A DNA stretch of 64,000 nt from an uncultured Marvinbryantia sp. (lineage in GTDB: Bacteria > Bacillota > Clostridia > Lachnospirales > Lachnospiraceae), in assembly GCA_934408725.1 (NCBI GenBank), contig CAKRVB010000001.1, positions 176,061-240,060 on the forward strand. The letters run 5' to 3'. The number at the start of each line of letters is the position of its first letter. Position 1 is the stretch's first letter. The notes below the pieces were generated by a model. The model had not been told where the DNA came from. It was given only the letters and a program-made list of their open reading frames with translations, and ran no database searches. A program made the position numbers and the translations under genes. Below are positions 53,095 through 62,232 of the stretch, piece after piece.

Positions 53095-54291
53095 TTAATT
53101 TAATACAATGATTTTTCCATTTTCCCTCAGTACACGATGCCATTCTTTTTCTGCCTTTTCACGGTCAAACAATTCCTCGCCCATTCTATCGACAAGAACC
53201 ACATCAAAGCAGCTGTCTTCAAAAGGCAACTTATCAGCCTCCGCCTTAAGAAATTCAACATGAATTCCTGACTGTTCAGATGAATACAGCGCTTCTTCTA
53301 CCATTTCATCTGAGTAATCAATGCCAGTCACGTGGTATCCGTCTCTGGCCATCAGCAGGGAATCTCCTCCGCCGCCACAGCCTATATCCAACACTTCTGC
53401 AGGTGTATGTGGTAATTCCGGTCTGATACACTGTTCATAATGCATATCTCCATGTTCCAGCATTTTCATTGCTTTTATGCCTTCTCTTGGAGCATAGCCA
53501 TCCCAAAATACTTTTCGTTCCCAGTATTTTTCTTCTTCTGGTGATTGCTTTGTTCCTCTCACAGAAAACATTGGAACACAGCCATATAAGTAAATATCCC
53601 TGTCTTCCAGATTTACCAGCGAACTGATATCTTCGCTGACAATATCTTTAAATGCCAGTTTCCAGAGCTGTGCCTGATCCCAGAGTGGGCGTTCTCGGCC
53701 TACCATCGGAAGATCGATCCAGTATTCCTCCCTCTGATGCATCAAAAATCTGTCTGGCAGGTCACCATGTTTCTTGCGGTAGATTTTTATTCCCTTTTTC
53801 ATTTCCTGCAGCACTTCCGGCTTAAATACCTGCATATACCAGCAGGCATCAAACGCCAGCATACGTCCGCCAGGTTTCAATACTCGTTTCCATTCTTTAT
53901 ATGCTAATTCTGGTTCATAAAGCGTCCATGTAACATTACGGCTGACCACCAGATCAAACGTATTGTCCGGGAAATTCAGGCGATGTACATCCATCTGCGT
54001 AAATTCCGCTTCCACTCCCTGCGATTTTGCATTTTTACGCGCTTCTTCCAACATATTTGGTGTACAGTCTATGCCTGTAACATGATGCCCTGCTTTAGTC
54101 AGAATAATTGTGAAAAACCCCGGACCACATCCAATATCCAGCACACGCATAGGGTGATCCTGAAAAGGTGCATTTTTCATAATCAGATTCAACCACAGCT
54201 TTTCTTCATCCACAAATTCATGCTGAATCGTATTGCTATAATGAGGTGCTGATTCATTCCAGTACGTTTCTGTCTCTTTTCTGTATTCCAT
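53095..54291 (-). CDS. Tandem-domain SAM methyltransferase
   Basis: A 398-residue protein with two class I methyltransferase domains. Domain 1 (about 40-170): MRVLDIGCGPGFFTIIL, HVTGIDCTPNML, DLVVSRNVTWTL and WKRVLKPGGRMLAFDA. Domain 2 (about 285-398): EVLDIGCGGGGDSLLM, HVTGIDYSDEMV, DVVLVDRMGEEL and WHRVLRENGKIIVLN. Both keep the SAM-binding loop. They are separated by a conserved-looking linker (IDLPMVGRERPLWDQAQLWK). Both domains resemble the single-domain gene at 45132. It precedes the nikA-like gene in the same direction; the substrate may be a chelator. Confidence 0.86.
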   Translation of the reverse strand: MEYRKETETYWNESAPHYSNTIQHEFVDEEKLWLNLIMKNAPFQDHPMRVLDIGCGPGFFTIILTKAGHHVTGIDCTPNMLEEARKNAKSQGVEAEFTQMDVHRLNFPDNTFDLVVSRNVTWTLYEPELAYKEWKRVLKPGGRMLAFDACWYMQVFKPEVLQEMKKGIKIYRKKHGDLPDRFLMHQREEYWIDLPMVGRERPLWDQAQLWKLAFKDIVSEDISSLVNLEDRDIYLYGCVPMFSVRGTKQSPEEEKYWERKVFWDGYAPREGIKAMKMLEHGDMHYEQCIRPELPHTPAEVLDIGCGGGGDSLLMARDGYHVTGIDYSDEMVEEALYSSEQSGIHVEFLKAEADKLPFEDSCFDVVLVDRMGEELFDREKAEKEWHRVLRENGKIIVLN

Positions 54292-54423
54292 TCTTCTTAT
54301 CCCTTTTCATAATATTTTACAAATTCTCTAAAGATAATTTTAACATAATTATATAAATTCACAATGGAATATAAATCATGCCTCTATCACTATCTGGAAT
54401 ACCTGTATTACTCAAATTCATTT

Positions 54424-54447
54424 GTTTCACTATCCATTCAACGTTAT
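54424..54447 (+). promoter_or_regulatory. Promoter of the CxxC/His-rich gene pair
   Basis: TTGTTT near 54422 and TATACT near 54445 are about 17 bases apart. GGAATAT and GGAATAC motifs occur upstream at 54366 and 54393, and TATTCC just after. AGGAGG follows at 54461-54466. Confidence 0.45.
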
Positions 54448-54477
54448 ACTATATTCCATAAGGAGGCGAGTTTTCTG

Positions 54478-54702
54478 ATGAATTATCAATTTCACTTTCA
54501 GTATCTGGCATGTCAGACCTGTAAAACCAGAATAAACTGTTCTGAATGCAAGGAACAACTGGAACAGAAACTAAAAAAAATGAAATATATCCTGGGTGTT
54601 GACATTCAGATTCTAAAAAAATCCATCACGATTTCTTCTGATAAACTGACAGAAAATGAGCTTCTGGATATTTTAGAAAATGCGGGTATCTTTGCAGATT
54701 AG
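54478..54702 (+). CDS. Small double-CxxC protein, HMA-like
   Basis: A 74-residue protein. Two CxxC motifs sit close together near the N-terminus (ACQTCKTRINCSECKEQ). The rest, IQILKKSITISSDKLTENEL and LLDILENAGIF, has the beta-alpha-beta feel of a heavy-metal-associated domain. It likely binds a metal ion as a chaperone or sensor. I chose ATG 54478 after AGGAGG, not the earlier in-frame ATG at 54364, because that region carries the promoter. It precedes a His-rich gene by 14 bases. Confidence 0.72.
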   Translation: MNYQFHFQYLACQTCKTRINCSECKEQLEQKLKKMKYILGVDIQILKKSITISSDKLTENELLDILENAGIFAD

Positions 54703-54716
54703 TCAGGAGGTAAACA

Positions 54717-55040
54717 ATGAGCGAAGAAATCAAACACACACATCAGCACGAACATCATCAGCACGAACATCATCATCATGACCATGAACACGCACATGAT
54801 CACGAGCACTCTCATGAACATATGCATCACCACGAGCACAGTGAAGGGAATAAAGATCTGGCACTCTTAAAATACATGGTTGAACATAACGAGCACCATG
54901 CAGAAGAGATCGCAGGTATGGCCAGACTTCTCCGGGAGGCAGGACAGATTCAAGCTGCCGAAGAACTGGAAGCCGGTGTTTCTGATTTTAAATCCGGCAA
55001 TCTTCATCTTTCAAAAGCGTATGATTTGTTAAAGAAATAA
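54717..55040 (+). CDS. His-rich metal-binding protein
   Basis: A 107-residue protein. Residues 6-45 alternate His, Glu and Asp (such as HEHHHHDHEHAHDHEHSHEH) and must bind several divalent metal ions, most likely nickel, zinc or cobalt. Residues 48-107 form a helical domain (ALLKYMVEHNEHHAEEIAGM and GNLHLSKAYDLL) I have seen in short His-rich proteins near metal transporters. A strong AGGAGG precedes the ATG. It probably buffers or delivers the metal imported by nearby systems. Confidence 0.85.
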   Translation: MSEEIKHTHQHEHHQHEHHHHDHEHAHDHEHSHEHMHHHEHSEGNKDLALLKYMVEHNEHHAEEIAGMARLLREAGQIQAAEELEAGVSDFKSGNLHLSKAYDLLKK

Positions 55041-55052
55041 TTTCGTACTTTA

Positions 55053-55092
55053 AAGCCCCATCAGAGCGACCGCATCTACTCTGACAGGGCTT
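55053..55092 (+). terminator. Terminator after the His-rich gene
   Basis: AAGCCC and TCAGAG pair with CTCTGA and GGGCTT, with a short run of T after. The rest of the 350-base convergent gap to 55389 holds the elements listed next. Confidence 0.75.
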
Positions 55093-55133
55093 CTTTCATC
55101 TTATCTATATCCATCATCTTCTTCCTTACGCAA

Positions 55134-55155
55134 TTACATTCCAAAACAGAATATC
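55134..55155. promoter_or_regulatory. Copy of the ATTCC-GAATATC operator-like motif
   Basis: TTACATTCCAAAACAGAATA then TC, matching the core at 45011-45032 in 20 of 22 positions. No GGGGGAT block adjoins it. It lies in a convergent gap. Confidence 0.55.
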
Positions 55156-55167
55156 TTATCCTAAAGA

Positions 55168-55199
55168 AAAAGAGCAGTCCTACCAAAAACTGCTCTTTT
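55168..55199. terminator. Bidirectional hairpin in the convergent gap
   Basis: AAAAGAGCAGT (55168-55178) pairs with ACTGCTCTTTT (55189-55199), flanked by A and T runs. It probably ends the exporter operon on the minus strand. Confidence 0.8.
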
Positions 55200-55311
55200 C
55201 CAGATAAGGATGCTATAATGACATTTTCCCGATATATGTATTTGCTGGATTACATATCTGGGATCTTTTAAGTTAACCTGCTGTTAATATAACCTGTTTT
55301 ATGTCTCACAG

Positions 55312-55365
55312 CAAGCCTCCCTGGGGGATATATTTTCCATTTTTAGTATGAACAAATGGAATATC
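55312..55365. promoter_or_regulatory. Third copy of the GGGGGAT/GAATATC element
   Basis: CAAGCCTCCCTGGGGGATAT followed by TTCCATTT and AAATGGAA, which pair around TTAGTATGAAC, and ending GGAATATC. It lies between the exporter operon end and the His-rich gene end, where a promoter operator is unexpected. Confidence 0.6.
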
Positions 55366-55389
55366 TTAATCACTTTTGGCTATATTTCT

Positions 55390-57141
55390 TCAGACACACT
55401 CTTTCCCCGAGAACTGGTTCTGCATCAGGCTGTGATAGAATCCATCTTCTCTCATCAGCACTTCATGTGTTCCCTGCTGAACTACTCTTCCGTCTTTGAT
55501 CACTACAAGCCAGTCTGCATTCCTGATCGTCGAAAGACGATGGGCTATGACCATTGTTGTTCTTCCGTCTGCATGTTCTTTCATAAAGTCTTCTATCAGA
55601 TGCTCATTTTCTGCATCCAGACTGGAAACTGCCTCATCCAGAATCAATACCGGCGCATTCCTCAGAATTGCTCTTGCTATGGCAATTCTCTGCCTTTGAC
55701 CACCGGATAAGCGAAATCCTCTTTCACCTGTTACCGTATGATATCCATCTGGCAGTGCACAGATAAATTCATGAGCATTTGCTGATTTCGCTGCTTCTAT
55801 GACTTCCTCATCTGTCGCATTTCTCCTGCCCATTCGTATGTTTTCCATCACAGAGATGTGGAACAGATATACATCCTGTAATACTGCACTGGTAATATTC
55901 CGAAGGGCATCCAGCTTCAATCTCTGAATATTCTGACCGCCAATCAGAATTTCTCCATCCGCCACATCCCAATATCTCAGAAGCAGACTGGCACAGGTAG
56001 TCTTTCCCGCTCCCGATGGACCTACCAGTGCAACCTGTTTTCCATATGGTACCCGAAAACTTACATCATGCAGTACTTCTTTTCCTTTCTCATAGGCAAA
56101 TGAAACATTCCGAAACTCAACATCCATCTGATCGGAACACTTTTCTTCCACTCCGGTATCTTTTACTTCCGCCTCTTCGTCAAAAAGCTTCTGTATCCTG
56201 TCGGCAGCCGCAAACATTTCACCAAGATTTCTCAATGATGCAGATACCTCCATAATCGGAGCATAGGATACCAGAGACAGCGACAGCATAATCGGATAAA
56301 GATCTCTTCTCATATGCCCCCGACTCACAAAATATGCACACAGAATCATACACAAAATCGTATACAAACCTGCCATAAACTGAGCGAGGCTGCTCTCCTT
56401 TCCTGTTCGTTTCGCGTAATCCTGTTTTGCCTGATAGAGATGTTCCAGTTTTTCTTTTTGTTTTTTCTTATACAGCTTCAGATAATCTAATGCAACAAAA
56501 TCTGTGATTCCCTGAATGCCTTCCATTAATACTGCATTTGCTCCTACAATCGCCTCCCGGACTGCACGTCCCTGTTTATCCGCCAGCTTTGCGCCCATGA
56601 CTGGAATAAGGGTAAGAAATACAGAAAACAGCAGCGCAATACCTGCGATAATCCGATTCATTCTCATTGTAAGGAAAAATACAACTAAAATCATAAGAGT
56701 CGCCGCAATGAGGTTTACCACCGTATGTGCAAAAAACCATTCCAGGATCTCTATATCACTCATCGCCATTGTTCCCAATGACGCCGTATGGTGACGGTTC
56801 ATATAGGCAGGTGCCAGTTCATCGAACTTATAATAGATCTTTACTCTTGTATCCCTCTGTATCTGATATGCGGCTTTATGACCGATAAACAGTTCTCCAA
56901 AATGAGAAAATCCTCGAATAACTACACAAATACACAGTCCGGTCATATATCCCGCAAAATCAGAAGCAAGCGTTCCATTTATTGCCAGAGCAATCATTTG
57001 TGCTGAAAGAACTGCTGCACACACTGTAGACAGATATTTTGCAAATACACTGATAAAGGTAATCGCAATATCTCTGCTATATTTTTTCATAGATGCAATC
57101 AGCCTCACAACATTTTTCATTCTATAGCCAGTTGCTTTCAT
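55390..57141 (-). CDS. Heterodimeric ABC transporter, second half (permease-ATPase)
   Basis: A 583-residue half transporter: six membrane helices in residues 25-310, then an ATPase with Walker A VGPSGAGKTTCAS, Q-loop SAVLQDVYLF, signature LSGGQRQRIAIARA and Walker B VLILDEAVSSLDAE, switch His in IAHRLSTI. It begins directly after the stop of the preceding half transporter, with AGGAGG inside that gene's end, so the two proteins are made together and likely pair. Such type IV fold pairs can export or, as in YbtPQ and IrtAB, import metal chelates; which applies here is not known. Confidence 0.9.
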   Translation of the reverse strand: MKATGYRMKNVVRLIASMKKYSRDIAITFISVFAKYLSTVCAAVLSAQMIALAINGTLASDFAGYMTGLCICVVIRGFSHFGELFIGHKAAYQIQRDTRVKIYYKFDELAPAYMNRHHTASLGTMAMSDIEILEWFFAHTVVNLIAATLMILVVFFLTMRMNRIIAGIALLFSVFLTLIPVMGAKLADKQGRAVREAIVGANAVLMEGIQGITDFVALDYLKLYKKKQKEKLEHLYQAKQDYAKRTGKESSLAQFMAGLYTILCMILCAYFVSRGHMRRDLYPIMLSLSLVSYAPIMEVSASLRNLGEMFAAADRIQKLFDEEAEVKDTGVEEKCSDQMDVEFRNVSFAYEKGKEVLHDVSFRVPYGKQVALVGPSGAGKTTCASLLLRYWDVADGEILIGGQNIQRLKLDALRNITSAVLQDVYLFHISVMENIRMGRRNATDEEVIEAAKSANAHEFICALPDGYHTVTGERGFRLSGGQRQRIAIARAILRNAPVLILDEAVSSLDAENEHLIEDFMKEHADGRTTMVIAHRLSTIRNADWLVVIKDGRVVQQGTHEVLMREDGFYHSLMQNQFSGKECV

Positions 57142-58878
57142 CTATGACGCACCTCCTAACTGTTTTTGTACCAGATCATAATATCTGCCTCTTTTTCTGA
57201 TTAATTCCCGATGGGTCCCCTCTTCACAGACTCTGCCTTCATCCAGCACGTAAATATAATCTGCATTTTTTACTGTAGATAAACGATGCGCAATCATGAG
57301 CGTAGTGGCAGTTCCTGCCAGCTGATCCATTGCTTTTTTTATTTTAGCCTCACTGATCGCATCCACATTCGAAGTTGCTTCATCAAAAATACGCACCGGA
57401 GCCTTTTTCATAAGCGATCTTGCAATTGCAATTCTCTGTTTCTGGCCACCTGACAAGGTGTCTCCCCGCTCCCCTGTTACCGTATGGTACCCATCATCCA
57501 GTTGCTCTATAAATTCATCTGCACCAGCCGCCGCTGCCGCTGCTTTTACTTCGTTTTTGCCTGCTTTTGTATTAGCCATACGAATATTATCCGCTATACT
57601 TCCCTGCATCAGATAATTTTCCTGAAACACCACCGATAAATGCTGTCTCAGATACCCCAGGTCAAACTCTCTGATATCAATTCCATTGATACGGATCGTT
57701 CCTTTTTGAATATCGTAAAACCGAAACAGCAAGTTAGCCAGTGTCGATTTACCAGAACCAGACATTCCCACAACCGCTACGGACTGTCCCTTTCCCATCT
57801 TCATAGATACATCCTGCAATGCAGGCTTCTTCCCTTTTGGATACTGAAATGTCACATGATCAAATTCAATTTCAGCTGTATCGCCTTCCAGACCACTGAA
57901 AAGCGGCTGATCTGAATGATACTGCTGTCTTTTTTCTTTCAAAAATTCCAAAATCGTTTCCGAGGCAGACATTCCCATCATGCTGGAGTGCCATGCTTTA
58001 TTCAGTTCCATCATTGGTCTTGCACATTCTGATGTCAGAAACAGAAAGAGTGGAACTGTAGTGCTGGCGAGCAGCCCCATATCGGTTCTATATGCGGCAA
58101 TGCCAAGTGCTGCATAACCTATCACTGAAGTCAGAAACATCATGATTCCGGAATCCATTACTGAAAAACAGGTATTGTGAAGCTGAGTACGATAAAAATG
58201 CTGTGCATTTTCCTCCAGTTCTTTTCCCTTATCTTCGCTGGAATGAAAGGCTTTCAGTGTCGTAATACCCTGAATTGCGTCTATGTATTGTGCATTCATA
58301 AAAGCATATTCTTTCCAGTATCCTATATAACTTTTTCTCACCAGCGGAAGTGTAATGTATGGGACAATGACACAGATTATCATTGTTACAATCATCATCA
58401 TTCCAACCACCGGATCCAGCCAGCAGGAAACAATTCCAAGAATGCTTCCTACAATGGCAGCTGCAACAATCTGAGGCAGAAATCCCACCAGATACGGTTC
58501 CAGGTTTTCCACACCATCCATCAGGACAGACTGCAGTTTTCCGCTTCTCTGATCCATAATATAACCAGGTCCGAGATCCAGCACCTTATCAAACAGTTCA
58601 TCCCGGATATGCGTTTTTACCACAGCACCGATTTTCACATTATAGATTTCCAGAAAATATGTCATTCCAGTCCGAATACATACACATAAAAAAGCCGTTC
58701 CAACGAATTTAATGATATCTGTAAATGGCTCTTCTCCAAATATAATATTCACTGTCTTTCCCATTGCAAATGCCTGCACAATATACGTGGTGCTTACCAG
58801 GACAATGACAAAAATCTTTATTGCAAGTTCTTTTTTCACAGACCTTATCAGTCCAATAATTTCTTTTTGAATTCCCAT
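57142..58878 (-). CDS. Heterodimeric ABC transporter, first half (permease-ATPase)
   Basis: A 578-residue half transporter with six membrane helices, then ATPase motifs: Walker A GMSGSGKSTLANL, signature LSGGQKQRIAIARS, Walker B VRIFDEATSNVDA, switch His IAHRLSTV. It lies 12 bases after the second ATPase gene of importer 3, so both systems form one operon of seven genes. That arrangement suggests a shared substrate such as a metallophore or peptide. Confidence 0.9.
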   Translation of the reverse strand: MGIQKEIIGLIRSVKKELAIKIFVIVLVSTTYIVQAFAMGKTVNIIFGEEPFTDIIKFVGTAFLCVCIRTGMTYFLEIYNVKIGAVVKTHIRDELFDKVLDLGPGYIMDQRSGKLQSVLMDGVENLEPYLVGFLPQIVAAAIVGSILGIVSCWLDPVVGMMMIVTMIICVIVPYITLPLVRKSYIGYWKEYAFMNAQYIDAIQGITTLKAFHSSEDKGKELEENAQHFYRTQLHNTCFSVMDSGIMMFLTSVIGYAALGIAAYRTDMGLLASTTVPLFLFLTSECARPMMELNKAWHSSMMGMSASETILEFLKEKRQQYHSDQPLFSGLEGDTAEIEFDHVTFQYPKGKKPALQDVSMKMGKGQSVAVVGMSGSGKSTLANLLFRFYDIQKGTIRINGIDIREFDLGYLRQHLSVVFQENYLMQGSIADNIRMANTKAGKNEVKAAAAAAGADEFIEQLDDGYHTVTGERGDTLSGGQKQRIAIARSLMKKAPVRIFDEATSNVDAISEAKIKKAMDQLAGTATTLMIAHRLSTVKNADYIYVLDEGRVCEEGTHRELIRKRGRYYDLVQKQLGGAS

Positions 58879-58890
58879 GTTCTTCTTCCT

Positions 58891-59670
58891 CTACACTGTT
58901 AATATGGATGCCAGCAGTTTCCTGGTATATTCATGCTGTGGATTTGTCAGCACTTCTTCGCAGTCTCCTTCTTCCACACAGGTTCCTTCTTTCATTACCA
59001 TAATCCTGTCACAGAATCCTGATACCAGCGCCAGATCGTGGGAAATGAACAGAATCGACACATTCAGCTGGTCAGCCAGTTTTTCCAGAAGTTCCAAGAT
59101 CTTGTCCTGTACAATCACATCCAGTGCACTGGTTATTTCGTCGCAAAGCAGCATTTCCGGCTGGGTCATAAGCGCACGGGCAATCGCAGCTCTCTGGCAT
59201 TGTCCTCCACTTAATTCCCCTGGATACCGCTGCAATAATTCTGGTTTTAACTCTACCAGTTCCATATATTGTTCCATGATCGCTCTTCGTCTTTCTCTGC
59301 CGGAAATTCCTGACAGAAAACGCAGATTTTCATCCATAGAAGTTTGGATTTTTCTTCGCGGATTAAATGACATAGAAGCGTTTTGAAAAATCATCTGCAT
59401 ATGCTTATATAATTCTTTCTGATCTCTTCTGTGAGATGGTCTGATTTCTTTTGACTGAAACCAGATCCTTCCACTATCCGGCTTTTCAATCCCACAGATC
59501 TGCTTCATCAATGTGGTTTTTCCACTGCCGCTTTCCCCTACGATTCCAAGCACTTCTCCTTTATAAAGCTTCAGATTTACCGGTTTTAATGCTTCCACGA
59601 TTTTTCCATTTTTCACATAGCTGCGGGAAACCTGCTCCAGGCGAAGCAGTTCTTCTCTTTCATTTTTCAT
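58891..59670 (-). CDS. Peptide/nickel-type ABC ATPase (second ATPase of importer 3)
   Basis: A 259-residue ATPase with Walker A GESGSGKTTLMKQ, Q-loop QMIFQNASMSFNPRRKI, signature LSGGQCQRAAIARA, Walker B MLLCDEITSALDVI, switch His in FISHDLAL. I start at ATG 59670 because AGGAGG lies ten bases upstream; the longer frame translates the ribosome binding site. It overlaps the upstream ATPase gene by 11 bases. Confidence 0.9.
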   Translation of the reverse strand: MKNEREELLRLEQVSRSYVKNGKIVEALKPVNLKLYKGEVLGIVGESGSGKTTLMKQICGIEKPDSGRIWFQSKEIRPSHRRDQKELYKHMQMIFQNASMSFNPRRKIQTSMDENLRFLSGISGRERRRAIMEQYMELVELKPELLQRYPGELSGGQCQRAAIARALMTQPEMLLCDEITSALDVIVQDKILELLEKLADQLNVSILFISHDLALVSGFCDRIMVMKEGTCVEEGDCEEVLTNPQHEYTRKLLASILTV

Positions 59671-60469
59671 CTTTTTGTTTCCTCCTGCCATTTTTTAACC
59701 GTGGTACGGCCTGAAACAGTCTCCTGCTATATTCATCTTCCGGATTTTTCAGCAGTTCAGCAGTCTTTTTCAGTTCTACAAATACACCATTGTGCATAAC
59801 AGCGATTTTGTCACACATGTTTACTGCAACACCCATGTTATGGGTTACCAGAATCATAGAGAACTGCATCCTCTGATGTAATTCCATCAGTTCTTTTACC
59901 ACTTCTGCCTGCACAGTCACATCCAGCGCACTGGTCGGCTCATCTGCCAGTAGAAACGCCGGCTGCAATATCGTAGCCATAGTGATCCCCACTCTCTGGT
60001 TCATTCCACCACTCAGTTCATAAGGACAGCTGTCCAGAATTCGTTCCCCGTCACTTAAATGTATTCTGGAAAAAGAATCCAGAATTTCTCTGACAGACGC
60101 TTCCCCTTTCCACAGATTATGACTTTTCAGAGTCTCTTCAAACTGTTTCCGATAGGTACGGATAGGATTAAAGGAAGATGCTGAATTCTGGAATACCATG
60201 GTAATCTGGCTGCCATACAACTGCCGTCTTTCTTTTTCCGTAAGCTTCAGGAGATCTTTTCCTCGAAAAACAGCTTCTCCTTCTTCCACTGAAATGCCAT
60301 ATTCTGCTGGATTCAGAAGTGTCTTCAACAGTGTGCTTTTTCCACATCCGCTTTCTCCTACAATCCCAAGAACTTCTCCTTCATACAGATCAAAAGAGAC
60401 ATGGTCTACAATCCTTTTTCCTTTATATCCGGCAGTCAGATTCTTTATCTCCAGTATTTTTTTACTCAT
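59660..60469 (-). CDS. Peptide/nickel-type ABC ATPase (first ATPase of importer 3)
   Basis: A 269-residue ATPase with Walker A GESGCGKSTLLKT, Q-loop TMVFQNSASSFNPIRT, signature LSGGMNQRVGITMA and Walker B FLLADEPTSALDVT. The start is ATG 60469 after GGAGGGG; upstream in-frame codons lie in the permease gene, which it overlaps by 8 bases. It lacks the long C-terminal cysteine motif of classical OppD, like NikD. Confidence 0.9.
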   Translation of the reverse strand: MSKKILEIKNLTAGYKGKRIVDHVSFDLYEGEVLGIVGESGCGKSTLLKTLLNPAEYGISVEEGEAVFRGKDLLKLTEKERRQLYGSQITMVFQNSASSFNPIRTYRKQFEETLKSHNLWKGEASVREILDSFSRIHLSDGERILDSCPYELSGGMNQRVGITMATILQPAFLLADEPTSALDVTVQAEVVKELMELHQRMQFSMILVTHNMGVAVNMCDKIAVMHNGVFVELKKTAELLKNPEDEYSRRLFQAVPRLKNGRRKQKDEK

Positions 60470-61283
60470 TTCGCTGCCCCTCCACATCAAGGTAATCACG
60501 GACTGCATCTCCCAGATAATTAAAAATCATGACCGTCAGAATAATGGTTGCTCCCGGAAACAACACTGCCCAGGGCGCAAGCTGCAGATAACCTCTTGCT
60601 TCGTTGATCATGCTTCCCCACTCTGCTTTTGGAAGCTGGACACCCAGTCCCAGGAAAGAAAGACCGGCAAACCCCATCATTGTTGACCCAATCTGCATAG
60701 CCGCATTTACGATTAACGGACCTCCAATATTCGGCAGAATATGAAACATCATGATATAAAGATCACTGCAACCTCCCATTTTCGCCGCCTTGATAAATTC
60801 TTCTTCTTTTAACATCAATACCTGACTCTTTGCCAGACGTGCATACACTGTCCAGCCTGAAATTCCAAGTGCTATCATGGCATTCACCATGCTTCCACCC
60901 AGGATTCCTGCTACTGCAATGGCAAGTACCATCTGTGGAAATGCCAGAAGGATATCAGCCAGACGCATAATCACCGTATCTGCAATTCCACCATAATAAC
61001 CGCAGAATACTCCAAGAATCGTTCCCGTTACAAAGGTAATCGCAACCAGTAAAAGGGAGCAGAAAATACTGGTCCGTGCGCCCATCATGACCCGGCTGAA
61101 CACACATCTCCCCATTTTGTCAGTGCCAAATGGATACTCTCTGCATGGTCCAAGCTTCATAGCGGCAGAATTGGTCGCATATGGATCATTTACCGTCAGA
61201 TATGGTGCGATCAGGGCCAGTCCGATTAACAGTGCTGCCAGCACCATAAAAATGATTAAATTTCTTTTTGTCTTGCCCTTCAT
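60462..61283 (-). CDS. Peptide/nickel-type ABC permease DppC/NikC-like of importer 3
   Basis: A 273-residue permease with NDPYATNSAAMKLGPCREYP then FGTDKMGRCVFSRVMMGART. Coupling loop FHILPNIGGPLIV and LGVQLPKAEWGSMINEARGY are typical. It follows the DppB-like gene by two bases. Confidence 0.92.
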   Translation of the reverse strand: MKGKTKRNLIIFMVLAALLIGLALIAPYLTVNDPYATNSAAMKLGPCREYPFGTDKMGRCVFSRVMMGARTSIFCSLLLVAITFVTGTILGVFCGYYGGIADTVIMRLADILLAFPQMVLAIAVAGILGGSMVNAMIALGISGWTVYARLAKSQVLMLKEEEFIKAAKMGGCSDLYIMMFHILPNIGGPLIVNAAMQIGSTMMGFAGLSFLGLGVQLPKAEWGSMINEARGYLQLAPWAVLFPGATIILTVMIFNYLGDAVRDYLDVEGQRNE

Positions 61284-61285
61284 CC

Positions 61286-62215
61286 TTAACCTCTTTCTAT
61301 CCGGGGATCAAATATATGATAACTGATATCCGTAAGAAGATTCACACCGACATAGATGACTGCCATAATCAGCACAAATCCCTGTACTACCGGATAGTCT
61401 CTGGCCGTGATCGAATCCATCACCAGTTTTCCAATTCCCTGCCAGCTGAAAATCGTTTCAATTACTACGCTTCCGGCCATCATTTCACCTATAGAAAGTC
61501 CAAGAAGTGTAATGATTGCAATCATTGCGTTGTGCAGTACATTCCGGACAAGCACGATTCTTTCTTTTACACCCCGGCATCTCAGTCCATGTACATAGTC
61601 TTTTCCCATCTGCTCCAGTATTTCTGCACGTATCTGTCTGACAAAACTGCTGATACGGGGAATGGCCAGTGCCAGCATGGGCAGAAACAGACCATTTAAT
61701 GTTTCTTTCGCTTTTACCGGGAAAATATGCAGTTTTATGCAGAATACATACATCAGCAGGATACTGAGAAGGAATCCGGGAATGCTGTTGCCTGCAAAAC
61801 TTAAAAACCGGATCACATAATCTGCCGGTCTGTTCTGCCGGATTGCCGTATAAATACCAAGTGGAAATGAGATCAAAACTGCAAACAACAGACTGCTTAC
61901 AGATAAAATCAATGTGTTCTTCAATCCCTGTCCCAGTTTTTCTCCCACCGGTCTGTTATCTCTGTAACTGATTCCAAAATCTCCATGACAGACATCCAGA
62001 AGCCAGTCTTTGTACTGCACCAGAAACGACCGGTTTAATCCCATCTCTTCCCGCATCTCTTCCAACACCTGAGCCGATATGATTTCATTCCTGGCTGTCA
62101 GTTTCTTCTCAGCCGGGTCCCCTGGTGAAATATACATCAGCAGAAACGTCAGAATAGTTATGCCAAATAAAATCGGAATCAACTGCAACAATCGCTTTAT
62201 AATATATTTTTTCAT
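61286..62215 (-). CDS. Peptide/nickel-type ABC permease DppB/NikB-like of importer 3
   Basis: A 309-residue permease with MYISPGDPAEKKLTARN near the start, LGLNRSFLVQYKDWLLDVC-like MGLNRSFLVQYKDWLLDV, FLLSILLMYVFCIKLHIFPV, and the C-terminal FSWQGIGKLVMDSITARDYP. The start is set at ATG 62215 (MKKYIIKRLL); the frame can extend to 62260 but the additional part lies in a hairpin region. A hairpin separates it from the binding-protein gene. Confidence 0.9.
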   Translation of the reverse strand: MKKYIIKRLLQLIPILFGITILTFLLMYISPGDPAEKKLTARNEIISAQVLEEMREEMGLNRSFLVQYKDWLLDVCHGDFGISYRDNRPVGEKLGQGLKNTLILSVSSLLFAVLISFPLGIYTAIRQNRPADYVIRFLSFAGNSIPGFLLSILLMYVFCIKLHIFPVKAKETLNGLFLPMLALAIPRISSFVRQIRAEILEQMGKDYVHGLRCRGVKERIVLVRNVLHNAMIAIITLLGLSIGEMMAGSVVIETIFSWQGIGKLVMDSITARDYPVVQGFVLIMAVIYVGVNLLTDISYHIFDPRIERG

Positions 62216-62232
62216 GTCCTTATTCACCAAAA

